Shown here piece after piece: positions 14,701 to 22,051 of a stretch of DNA of 23,754 nt (positions are counted from its first letter, which is position 1; the number at the start of each line of letters is the position of its first letter). The DNA is taken from NCBI GenBank assembly GCA_964483545.1, contig CAZACC010000028.1, forward strand, positions 1 through 23,754, read 5' to 3'. The translations under genes were made by a program, and so were the position numbers. The stretch comes from JAAYYM01 sp964483545. Lineage in GTDB: Bacteria > Bacillota > Clostridia > Lachnospirales > Lachnospiraceae. Below the pieces are notes generated by a model that was not told the origin of the DNA, did not search any database, and saw nothing but the letters and a program-made list of their open reading frames with translations.

Positions 14701-16566
14701 ATGATACTGGACTGTATCAATCAGCCGAATGACATCAAGTGTGTCGATCCGGAAGAATATGATGAACTTGCGGATGAAATTCGTCAGTTCTTAATAGAAA
14801 AAATCAGTGTATCAGGGGGACATCTCGGATCCAATCTGGGAGCTGTAGAGCTGACGATGGCACTTCACCTGTTATTGAATCTGCCCGAGGATAAAATTGT
14901 ATGGGATGTGGGACATCAGTCTTATACACATAAGCTTTTGACAGGCAGAAAAGAGGGCTTTGATGTACTGAAAAAGCACGGTGGCATGAGCGGATTCCCA
15001 AAACGTAAGGAAAGTGACTGTGATGCCTTTGATACAGGCCACAGTTCAACCTCTGTATCCGCAGGACTGGGTCTCGTGAAAGCTCGTGATATTAACGGTG
15101 AGGGTCATACGGTAGTATCTGTGATTGGAGATGGTGCCTTGACTGGTGGTATGGCATATGAAGCGCTGAATAATGCGTCTCGGTTGGAAACGAACTTTAT
15201 CATTATCCTGAATGATAATAATATGTCTATAGCTGAAAATGTAGGTGGTGTTTCCAAGTATCTGCAGAGCATCAGAACTGCGGATGCCTATAAAGGCTTT
15301 AAGGTTGGACTGGAAAACAGTTTGTTAAAGATACCCAAATATGGTGATGCGGTGGTTGATACTTTAAAACGATACAAGAGTGGGATTAAACAGCTGGTTG
15401 TACCAGGAATGTTTTTTGAGGATATGGATATTACCTATCTCGGACCTGTAGATGGTCATGATATTAAGGCAATGATGAAGGTGTTCAGAGAGGCGAAGAA
15501 AGTGCAGAAGGCTGTTTTGGTACATGTCATCACCAAAAAGGGTAAAGGCTTCCTGCCAGCAGAGAGACATCCTGCCAGATTTCATGGTGCTGAACCATTT
15601 GAAATCGAGACAGGTCTTCCAACCAAGAACCGAACGAAGGCAAATTATACAGATGTATTTTCAACAGTTATGACCAAACTTGGTACTAGAAATGAAAAGG
15701 TGGTTGCCATTACGGCTGCCATGCCTGACGGTACTGGTTTGAAACGGTTTTCCAATATGTATCCAGAACGCTTTTTTGATGTAGGAATTGCAGAAGAACA
15801 CGCAGTGACATTTTCCGCAGGGCTCGCTGTTGGCGGACTAAAGCCAATTGTTGCGGTTTATTCATCTTTCCTGCAGCGTGCATATGATCAGATTCTGCAT
15901 GATGTATGCATTCAGGATCTGCCAGTGGTATTTGCCATCGACAGGGCTGGTCTGGTCGGCAGCGACGGAGAGACACATCAGGGAATTTTTGACCTTTCCT
16001 ACCTTTCCTCGATACCAAACATGCACGTTATGGCTCCCAAGAATAAGTGGGAACTATCAGATATGATGAAGTTTGCAGTTGCTTTTGATCATCCGATTGC
16101 GATTAGATATCCCAGAGGAGAGGCATACGATGGTCTGAGGGAGTTTAGGGCACCAGTCGTACTAGGAAAGAGCGAAATCCTTTACGAGGAAGGCGATATC
16201 GCACTGCTGGCTGTAGGCAGTATGGTCAAGACAGCGCAGACGGTTAGAGCCCAGCTTAAGGACAGAGGGTATTCCTGTAGTCTGGTCAATGCCAGATTCG
16301 TGAAGCCGATAGACGAAGAGATGGTTACAACGATGGCAGGATTTCATAAATTAATTGTTACAATGGAAGAAAATGTACTTAGTGGTGGATTTGGCGAGAA
16401 GGTACGAGAATACAAGGATCGGATGAAGCTCAAGACAGATGTTCTGAATATAGCACTCCCAGATGAATATGTAGAACATGGTAATGTAGAACTTCTGAAA
16501 AAAGAAGTTTCGATAGACAGTGATTCCATCGTCAAAAGGATTATCGCGGAGTATGTCAGCCTATGA
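14701..16566 (+). CDS. dxs: 1-deoxy-D-xylulose-5-phosphate synthase
   Basis: Thiamine diphosphate enzyme joining pyruvate and glyceraldehyde 3-phosphate, the first and flux-controlling step of the MEP isoprenoid pathway; DXP also feeds thiamine and pyridoxal synthesis. 621 residues from the chosen start. Features in order: SGGHLGSNLGAVELT and WDVGHQSYTHK (N-terminal active-site histidines), the ThDP motif GDGALTGG ending in LNDNNMSIAENVGG, YLGPVDGHD, the central transketolase domain with GIAEEHAVTFSAGLA and DRAGLVGSDGETHQG, and a C-terminal transketolase domain from about 495. The stop overlaps the tlyA start (ATGA). It lies 38 bases after the prenyl synthase gene with no terminator between. 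Confidence 0.97.
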   Translation: MILDCINQPNDIKCVDPEEYDELADEIRQFLIEKISVSGGHLGSNLGAVELTMALHLLLNLPEDKIVWDVGHQSYTHKLLTGRKEGFDVLKKHGGMSGFPKRKESDCDAFDTGHSSTSVSAGLGLVKARDINGEGHTVVSVIGDGALTGGMAYEALNNASRLETNFIIILNDNNMSIAENVGGVSKYLQSIRTADAYKGFKVGLENSLLKIPKYGDAVVDTLKRYKSGIKQLVVPGMFFEDMDITYLGPVDGHDIKAMMKVFREAKKVQKAVLVHVITKKGKGFLPAERHPARFHGAEPFEIETGLPTKNRTKANYTDVFSTVMTKLGTRNEKVVAITAAMPDGTGLKRFSNMYPERFFDVGIAEEHAVTFSAGLAVGGLKPIVAVYSSFLQRAYDQILHDVCIQDLPVVFAIDRAGLVGSDGETHQGIFDLSYLSSIPNMHVMAPKNKWELSDMMKFAVAFDHPIAIRYPRGEAYDGLREFRAPVVLGKSEILYEEGDIALLAVGSMVKTAQTVRAQLKDRGYSCSLVNARFVKPIDEEMVTTMAGFHKLIVTMEENVLSGGFGEKVREYKDRMKLKTDVLNIALPDEYVEHGNVELLKKEVSIDSDSIVKRIIAEYVSL

Positions 16567-17366
16567 AAGAACGTTTAGATGTATTGCTTGTCAAACAGGG
16601 TTTGGCAGAGTCACGTGAGAAAGCAAAGGCAATCATTATGTCTGGAAATGTATTTATTAGAGGACAGCGTGAAGACAAGGCTGGGACTACCTTTGAAGAG
16701 GAAGGGCTGGAGATTGAAATCAAGGGATCAACACTGCCGTTTGTCAGCCGTGGCGGACTGAAGCTGGATAAGGCAATGAAAGTTTTTGATATTGACGTAC
16801 AGGATATGGTCTGTATGGATATTGGAGCTTCTACAGGTGGATTTACAGATTGTATGCTGCAAAATGGCGCCCGTAAGGTATATTCCATTGATGTAGGTCA
16901 TGGACAGCTGGCTTGGTCGCTGCGGCAGGATGACAGAGTTGTCTGTATGGAAAAAACGAATTTTAGATATGTCACAACAGCAGATATTCTGGAAGTGATT
17001 GATTTTGCAGCAACGGATGTGTCCTTTATATCACTGACGAAGATCCTTCCGTCGGCATATGCATTGCTTCAGGAACAGGCTTACATGGTATGTCTGATCA
17101 AGCCACAGTTTGAGGCAGGTAGAGAACATGTTGGAAAAAAAGGTGTTGTTAGGGATCCTGTGATACACGAAGAAGTGATTAAGAAGATTGTTCTGCATTG
17201 TACGAGCCTCGGCTTCTCAATAGATGGTATGGATTATTCTCCCATTAAGGGCCCAGAGGGGAATATTGAATACCTTTTGTTGATTCGAAAGACTGGACAG
17301 GTGATGACAGAGGACAAGCAAGAGGAAATCAAAGAGTTGGTAGAGAAGGCTCATATGTTTTTATAG
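16563..17366 (+). CDS. tlyA: TlyA-family rRNA 2'-O-methyltransferase
   Basis: SAM-dependent RNA methyltransferase of 267 residues; relatives methylate 16S and/or 23S rRNA ribose, and the mycobacterial enzyme sets capreomycin sensitivity. An N-terminal S4 RNA-binding domain (about 1-60, RLDVLLVKQGLAESREKAKA) is joined to an FtsJ-like fold with VSRGGLKL (61-68), SAM motif DIGASTGGFTDCML (86-99), SIDVGHGQLAW, TDVSFISL (from 151) and LIKPQFEAG (178-186), consistent with a K-D-K-E catalytic set. Bacillus has the same gene (yqxC) after dxs. Translational coupling to dxs by a four-base overlap. The exact target nucleotide cannot be told from sequence; older annotations call it hemolysin A. Confidence 0.93.
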   Translation: MKERLDVLLVKQGLAESREKAKAIIMSGNVFIRGQREDKAGTTFEEEGLEIEIKGSTLPFVSRGGLKLDKAMKVFDIDVQDMVCMDIGASTGGFTDCMLQNGARKVYSIDVGHGQLAWSLRQDDRVVCMEKTNFRYVTTADILEVIDFAATDVSFISLTKILPSAYALLQEQAYMVCLIKPQFEAGREHVGKKGVVRDPVIHEEVIKKIVLHCTSLGFSIDGMDYSPIKGPEGNIEYLLLIRKTGQVMTEDKQEEIKELVEKAHMFL

Positions 17367-17384
17367 AAAAATCCGAGGTGGGGA

Positions 17385-18251
17385 ATGAAACATTTCTTTG
17401 TGGTGACGAATCGAAGCAAAAATGAAGCACTTGCTACGGCACAGCAGGTTCTGAGTTTCCTAGAGAATCATGGATGCTGCTGTGATATGCAGAACTTTGT
17501 CCGTTATATGAAGGATGATCAGGACGGACATCTGAAGGAAGCAGATATTCCTGAACAGACAGAATGCATCATCGTTCTTGGTGGAGATGGTACGTTGATC
17601 CAGACAGCCAGAGACATGGCTAAGAAGGATATTGCACTGATTGGAGTCAATCTTGGCAGGCTTGGTTATTTGGCAGAGATTGAAAAAGAGCATATTGAAC
17701 AGACACTGGAACGTTTGATTGCAGATGAATATGAAATAGAAGAGAGAATGATGCTGTGCGGTCTAGCAAATGTAGGTGGAAAAGGGCTGGAAAAGGAGTT
17801 TGCGCTCAATGATATTGTGATTACAAGACGCGGATCCCTGCGCCTGATTACCTTTCACGTCTATGTAAATGGAAAACTTTTGAAAACATATGGCGCTGAC
17901 GGTATTATTGTTTCAACACCGACAGGATCTACCGGATATAATTTGTCTGCAGGTGGTCCAATTGTGGAACCGAGCGCAAGGGTATTGTTGCTGACACCTA
18001 TTAATGCACATACACTGAATTCAAGAAGCATCGTGCTATCTCCCGAGGATGATGTTAGAATCGAGATTGGAGCTGGAAGGCATGGCAACGTAGAAGCAGC
18101 AGAGGCGGTATTTGACGGAGTTGTGATTGCTGAAATGACATCTGGAGATTATTTAAAGATTGGCAGAGCCAAGGAGACAACAAAGATCATTAAGATGAGC
18201 AAAGAGAATTTTCTGGATGTACTGCGCAGAAAGTTCCAGGATGCGGAGTAA
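17385..18251 (+). CDS. nadK: NAD kinase
   Basis: Phosphorylates NAD to NADP, the sole source of NADPH carriers, needed by the reductive MEP enzymes among others. 288 residues. The signature GGDGT is at 66-70, followed by the NLGRLGYLAEI block, FALNDIVITR, and the conserved TPTGSTGYNLSAGGPIV and PINAHTLNSRSIVL segments. AGGTGGGG lies just before the ATG. Gaps are 18 bases from tlyA and 3 bases to argR, so all are in one operon. The tlyA-nadK-argR order is common in Clostridia. Confidence 0.96.
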   Translation: MKHFFVVTNRSKNEALATAQQVLSFLENHGCCCDMQNFVRYMKDDQDGHLKEADIPEQTECIIVLGGDGTLIQTARDMAKKDIALIGVNLGRLGYLAEIEKEHIEQTLERLIADEYEIEERMMLCGLANVGGKGLEKEFALNDIVITRRGSLRLITFHVYVNGKLLKTYGADGIIVSTPTGSTGYNLSAGGPIVEPSARVLLLTPINAHTLNSRSIVLSPEDDVRIEIGAGRHGNVEAAEAVFDGVVIAEMTSGDYLKIGRAKETTKIIKMSKENFLDVLRRKFQDAE

Positions 18252-18254
18252 AAT

Positions 18255-18704
18255 ATGAAGAATAACAGACATCAGAAAATCGTCGAACTGGTACAGCAGC
18301 ATGTGATCGATACGCAGGAGGAACTGGCCAGACGATTGAACGAAGCTGGATATGAGGTGACACAGGCAACTGTATCTAGAGATATTCGCCAGCTAAAGCT
18401 GACAAAAACATTAGGTGTTGACGGAAAGTCAAGATATACATTTTTGGGCGAGAGCGGTACAGAGCTGGCTGAAAAGTATATCAGAGTGTTGAAAGACGGA
18501 CTGGTATCCATGGATATGGCACAGAATATTCTGGTAGTCAAAACGGTATCAGGCATGGCCATGGCTGTGGCGGCTGCATTGGATGCCATCAATTTCAGTG
18601 AAATCGTCGGCAGCATTGCGGGTGACGATACAGTGATGTGTGCTGTCAGAAGCGTAGAAGATACACGTATCGTAATGGATAAAATCAGAAAATTACAGAG
18701 GTAA
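18255..18704 (+). CDS. argR: Arginine repressor ArgR/AhrC
   Basis: Hexameric arginine-sensing regulator that represses arginine synthesis and can activate catabolism. 149 residues, normal length. An N-terminal winged helix (about 1-68; QEELARRLNEAGYEVTQATVSRDIRQLKL) is followed by a C-terminal trimerisation and arginine-binding domain with VVKTVSGMAMAVAAALDA and the GSIAGDDTVMCAVRS motif, whose paired Asp residues contact arginine. Three-base gaps on both sides place it firmly inside the operon, so its level is tied to the housekeeping genes rather than to an arginine operon. Confidence 0.96.
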   Translation: MKNNRHQKIVELVQQHVIDTQEELARRLNEAGYEVTQATVSRDIRQLKLTKTLGVDGKSRYTFLGESGTELAEKYIRVLKDGLVSMDMAQNILVVKTVSGMAMAVAAALDAINFSEIVGSIAGDDTVMCAVRSVEDTRIVMDKIRKLQR

Positions 18705-18707
18705 GAT

Positions 18708-20399
18708 ATGTTAACGAATCTTCATGTGAAAAACCTGGCTTTGATAGAGGAAGCAGAAATTGATTTCAAACTGGGACTCAATATATTAACAGGTGAGACA
18801 GGAGCAGGAAAATCCATTCTGATTGACTCTGTTCTGTTTGCATTAGGTGGCAAATTATCTAAGGATTTTGTGCGTGATCAAGCTGACTATGCACTCGCAG
18901 AGCTAATCTTTGTGCCAAATAACGAGAAACAGCTACAGGCAGTCAGGAATTTGGACATTCCAGTTGAAGACGAAGTGATTATGCAGAGAAAAATAGTCAA
19001 TGGAAGAAGTGTCAGCAGGGTAAATGGAGAAGTCGTAACAGCAGGTGTTCTTCAGGAACTAGCCTCCATTTTGATTGATATCCATGGACAGTATGAACAT
19101 CAGTCACTACTCCAGAAGAAAAAGCATATGCAGGTACTGGATGAATTCTGTATCGATGAATTGAAACCATTGCTCAGCAAGGTCAGTGAGCAGTATCACC
19201 TGTATATGGAGCTGGAACAGGAATTAAAGACTGCAGAGACTACAGATGACAACAAAGACAAAGAGGCTGCACTTGCACAGTTCGAGATAAATGAGATCAG
19301 ACAGACAGAGCTAAAGACAGGCGAAGATGAAGAACTGGAACTGAGTTACCGGAAGATGGTCAATGCAAAGAAAATCATAGAGGGAATCAATGCTGCTCAT
19401 TACAGTACTGGTTATGAATCGGAAAATGGAGCTGGAGAGAGTATTGGCAGGGCGCTTCGTGAGATTAAAAATGTAGCAGGATATGATGAGGAATTGGAAT
19501 CAATGCTGCAGGAGCTATCGGAAATTGATGATCTTTTGAATGATTTTAACAGACATGTGTCGGACTACCTGTCAGATATGGAATTTGGAGATGATGAATT
19601 CAGACAGATTGAAGAAAGATTGAATACAATCAATCATTTGAAAGACAAGTATGGAAATTCTGTTGAAGAAATCATGAAGTACTGTGAGGAACGGGAAGAA
19701 AAGCTGGAAAAACTGTTGGATTATGATACTTATCTGCAGGATCTTCGCTTGAGAGCATCCTATGCAAAAGAAGAATTATTGAAATCATACGATCAGGTCA
19801 CCGCAATACGAAGTCAGAATGCTGTTATTCTTGCTGACAGGATGAAAGAAGCTTTATCTGACCTGAACTTTCTGGATTCGCAGTTTTCTATAGACGTACG
19901 TGTATTACCAGATTACTTTTCTGCGACAGGTCATAATGAAGTAGAGTTCATGATCTCTACAAATCCAGGAGAGAGGGTGAAACCACTCGGAGAGGTGGCA
20001 TCAGGCGGTGAAATGTCACGCATTATGCTGGCAATCAAAACCGTGCTGGCTGATAAGGATGAGACATCTACGTTGATCTTTGATGAAATTGACGCAGGTA
20101 TCAGTGGAAGGACAGCTCAAAAGGTATCTGAAAAGCTTGCATTACTAGCTAAAAATCATCAAGTAATTTGCATTACACATCTGCCGCAGATTGCAGCCAT
20201 GGCAGATGCACACTATGAAATCACAAAACAGACAACAGGTGAGCATACATTAACAAAAGTACATGAGTTATCGGCGGAATCAGCAGTCCAAGAGCTTGCA
20301 AGACTGCTTGGAGGAGCTGAAATCACGAATACGGTTTTGCAAAATGCAGCTGAGATGAAAGAATTGGCCACTGCCAAGAAAAAGAAGTTAAAAAAATAA
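18708..20399 (+). CDS. recN: DNA repair protein RecN
   Basis: SMC-like ATPase acting early at double-strand breaks. 563 residues. Walker A GETGAGKS (29-36), two long coiled-coil regions (about 150-215 and 270-370, rich in Glu/Lys/Leu), the ABC signature EVASGGEMSRIMLAIK and Walker B LIFDEIDAGISGRTA, and a C-terminal ITHLPQIAAMAD. The linked argR-recN pair is conserved in Firmicutes. No LexA-type palindrome is evident directly upstream, as expected for an internal operon gene. It is the last gene of the block; I see no strong terminator after it. Confidence 0.96.
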   Translation: MLTNLHVKNLALIEEAEIDFKLGLNILTGETGAGKSILIDSVLFALGGKLSKDFVRDQADYALAELIFVPNNEKQLQAVRNLDIPVEDEVIMQRKIVNGRSVSRVNGEVVTAGVLQELASILIDIHGQYEHQSLLQKKKHMQVLDEFCIDELKPLLSKVSEQYHLYMELEQELKTAETTDDNKDKEAALAQFEINEIRQTELKTGEDEELELSYRKMVNAKKIIEGINAAHYSTGYESENGAGESIGRALREIKNVAGYDEELESMLQELSEIDDLLNDFNRHVSDYLSDMEFGDDEFRQIEERLNTINHLKDKYGNSVEEIMKYCEEREEKLEKLLDYDTYLQDLRLRASYAKEELLKSYDQVTAIRSQNAVILADRMKEALSDLNFLDSQFSIDVRVLPDYFSATGHNEVEFMISTNPGERVKPLGEVASGGEMSRIMLAIKTVLADKDETSTLIFDEIDAGISGRTAQKVSEKLALLAKNHQVICITHLPQIAAMADAHYEITKQTTGEHTLTKVHELSAESAVQELARLLGGAEITNTVLQNAAEMKELATAKKKKLKK

Positions 20400-20423
20400 A
20401 AAATCATATACTCGAATTAAGAC

Positions 20424-20452
20424 TTTTCATAAAAGTTAGGATGATGTATAAT
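20424..20452 (+). promoter_or_regulatory. glgA promoter
   Basis: TTTTCA (20424-20429), 17-base spacer, TATAAT (20447-20452). A perfect inverted repeat ACTTTT-CAT-AAAAGT (20422-20436) covers the -35 and could be an operator or simply AT-rich chance. The predicted start near 20459 is about 25 bases before the start codon. Confidence 0.6.
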
Positions 20453-20470
20453 CTAGACAGATTAAGCAAT

Positions 20471-20476
20471 GGGAGG
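20471..20476 (+). promoter_or_regulatory. Ribosome binding site deciding the glgA start
   Basis: GGGAGG is 7 bases before ATG 20484. An upstream in-frame ATG at 20469 overlaps this site and is rejected. Confidence 0.8.
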
Positions 20477-20483
20477 AATATAC

Positions 20484-21926
20484 ATGAAAAAAGTACTATT
20501 TGCAGCATCAGAATGTGTACCATTTATCAAGACAGGTGGATTGGCAGATGTAGTAGGGTCCCTTCCCAAATGTTTTGATAAAAAGTATTTTGATGTTAGA
20601 GTGATTATGCCAAAATATATGAGTATTCCTAAGGAGTTCAAGGATCAAATGAAACACTTGACTCACTTCTACATTGACCTTGCATGGCGTTCGCAGTATG
20701 TGGGCGTACTGGAAATGGAATACGAGGGTATTCAGTTTTACTTTATAGATAACGAGTATTATTTTTCTGGACCGAAGCCGTATGGATCGATTTATTCAGA
20801 TATTGAGAAGTTTTCTTTTTTCTCAAAGGCAGTTTTGGCAGTGCTTCCTGCGATTGGATTTCAGCCTGATATTATTCATTGCCATGACTGGCAGACAGGA
20901 CTCGTTCCCGTATTTATGAAGGAAAGATTTCGAGAGGGAGAGTTTTTTGCTGGCATGAAGTCTATTATGACGATACATAATCTGAAGTTTCAGGGCGTGT
21001 GGGATGTAAAGACCATTAAGGACATGACAGGTCTGCCTGAGTATTTCTTTACGCCAGACAAGCTGGAAGCATATCAGAATGCGAACCTGCTGAAGGGCGG
21101 ATTGGTGTTTGCAGACGCAATTACAACTGTCAGCAATACTTATGCAGAGGAAATCAAGATGCCGTTCTATGGAGAAGGACTGGATGGATTGATGCGTGCC
21201 AGAACAAATGATTTGCGTGGTATTCTGAATGGAATTGATTACGAGGAATATAACCCAGAAACGGATTCCTATATTAAATATCCGTATAATGCGGTCGATT
21301 TTCGCAAAGAGAAAATTAAGAATAAACGGGCATTGCAGGCAGAACTCGGACTAGAGCAGAATGATAAGAAATTTATGATCGGAATTGTCAGTAGACTAAC
21401 AGATCAAAAAGGATTTGATTTAATAGCAAATGTTATGGATGAGCTATGCAAAGATGATGTTCAGGTTGTGATTCTTGGGACAGGCGAAGAACGCTATGAG
21501 AACGTGTTCAGGCATTTTGACTGGAAATACGGAAATAAAGTCTCAGCTAATATTTATTATTCTGAGGAATTGTCACACAAGATTTATGCATCAGTAGATG
21601 CGTTTCTGATGCCCTCTCTCTTTGAGCCATGTGGACTGAGCCAGCTGATGTCACTTCGATATGGAACGATTCCGATTGTACGTGAGACTGGCGGACTCAA
21701 GGATACAGTAGAATCATACAATGAGTATGAAAGTACTGGAACAGGATTCAGCTTCAGTAATTATAATGCTCATGAGATGCTGCGTACAATTCGTTATGCA
21801 CATAGCATCTATCAGAACAAAAAACGTGAATGGAATAAGATGATAGACCGAGCCATGGCAGCTGATTTTTCATGGCATACCTCGGCCATGAAGTACCAAG
21901 AACTCTATGACTGGCTCGTTGGCTAA
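20484..21926 (+). CDS. glgA: Glycogen synthase (ADP-glucose, GT5)
   Basis: Adds glucose from ADP-glucose to alpha-1,4-glucan. 480 residues, normal length, with a GT-B fold: the N-terminal half has the ADP-glucose motif KTGGLADVVGSLP (K16) and IIHCHDWQTGLVP; the C-terminal half has GIVSRLTDQKGFDL and the catalytic SLFEPCGLSQLMSLRYGTIPIVRETGGLKDTV with the conserved Glu in LFEPCG. The family member begins MKKVLFAASE, supporting the chosen start. It stands alone, with no glgB, glgC, glgD or glgP adjacent, and has its own promoter. A large hairpin follows and the next gene converges. Confidence 0.97.
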   Translation: MKKVLFAASECVPFIKTGGLADVVGSLPKCFDKKYFDVRVIMPKYMSIPKEFKDQMKHLTHFYIDLAWRSQYVGVLEMEYEGIQFYFIDNEYYFSGPKPYGSIYSDIEKFSFFSKAVLAVLPAIGFQPDIIHCHDWQTGLVPVFMKERFREGEFFAGMKSIMTIHNLKFQGVWDVKTIKDMTGLPEYFFTPDKLEAYQNANLLKGGLVFADAITTVSNTYAEEIKMPFYGEGLDGLMRARTNDLRGILNGIDYEEYNPETDSYIKYPYNAVDFRKEKIKNKRALQAELGLEQNDKKFMIGIVSRLTDQKGFDLIANVMDELCKDDVQVVILGTGEERYENVFRHFDWKYGNKVSANIYYSEELSHKIYASVDAFLMPSLFEPCGLSQLMSLRYGTIPIVRETGGLKDTVESYNEYESTGTGFSFSNYNAHEMLRTIRYAHSIYQNKKREWNKMIDRAMAADFSWHTSAMKYQELYDWLVG

Positions 21927-21935
21927 GGTCATGCC

Positions 21936-21994
21936 AAACAGAGGCCGGAAGCTGCGTGCAAGTTTACTTGCTCAGCAGTCTCCGGCTTCTGTTT
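21936..21994. terminator. Large shared hairpin between convergent glgA and rqcH
   Basis: The two arms (21936-21962 and 21967-21994) form about 22 Watson-Crick pairs plus two G-U pairs, one A-C mismatch and one small internal loop, capped by TTTA. Blocks are AAACAGA/TCTGTTT, GCCGGA/TCCGGC, CTGC/GCAG and GCAAG/CTTGC. Symmetry and the convergent location fit a bidirectional terminator, although the T tract is short on both strands (TCTGTTTGTT on +). Confidence 0.7.
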
Positions 21995-22006
21995 GTTAGG
22001 GCGCAG

Positions 22007-22019
22007 CTCGTACCACGAG
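22007..22019. repeat. Small inverted repeat near the rqcH 3' end
   Basis: CTCGT-ACC-ACGAG, five perfect pairs with a three-base loop, lying between the large hairpin and the rqcH stop. Function unknown; it could add to the rqcH 3' structure. Confidence 0.35.
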
Positions 22020-22051
22020 AAGAAGCGAAGCGGATTCGAGGGGAGGCATTC

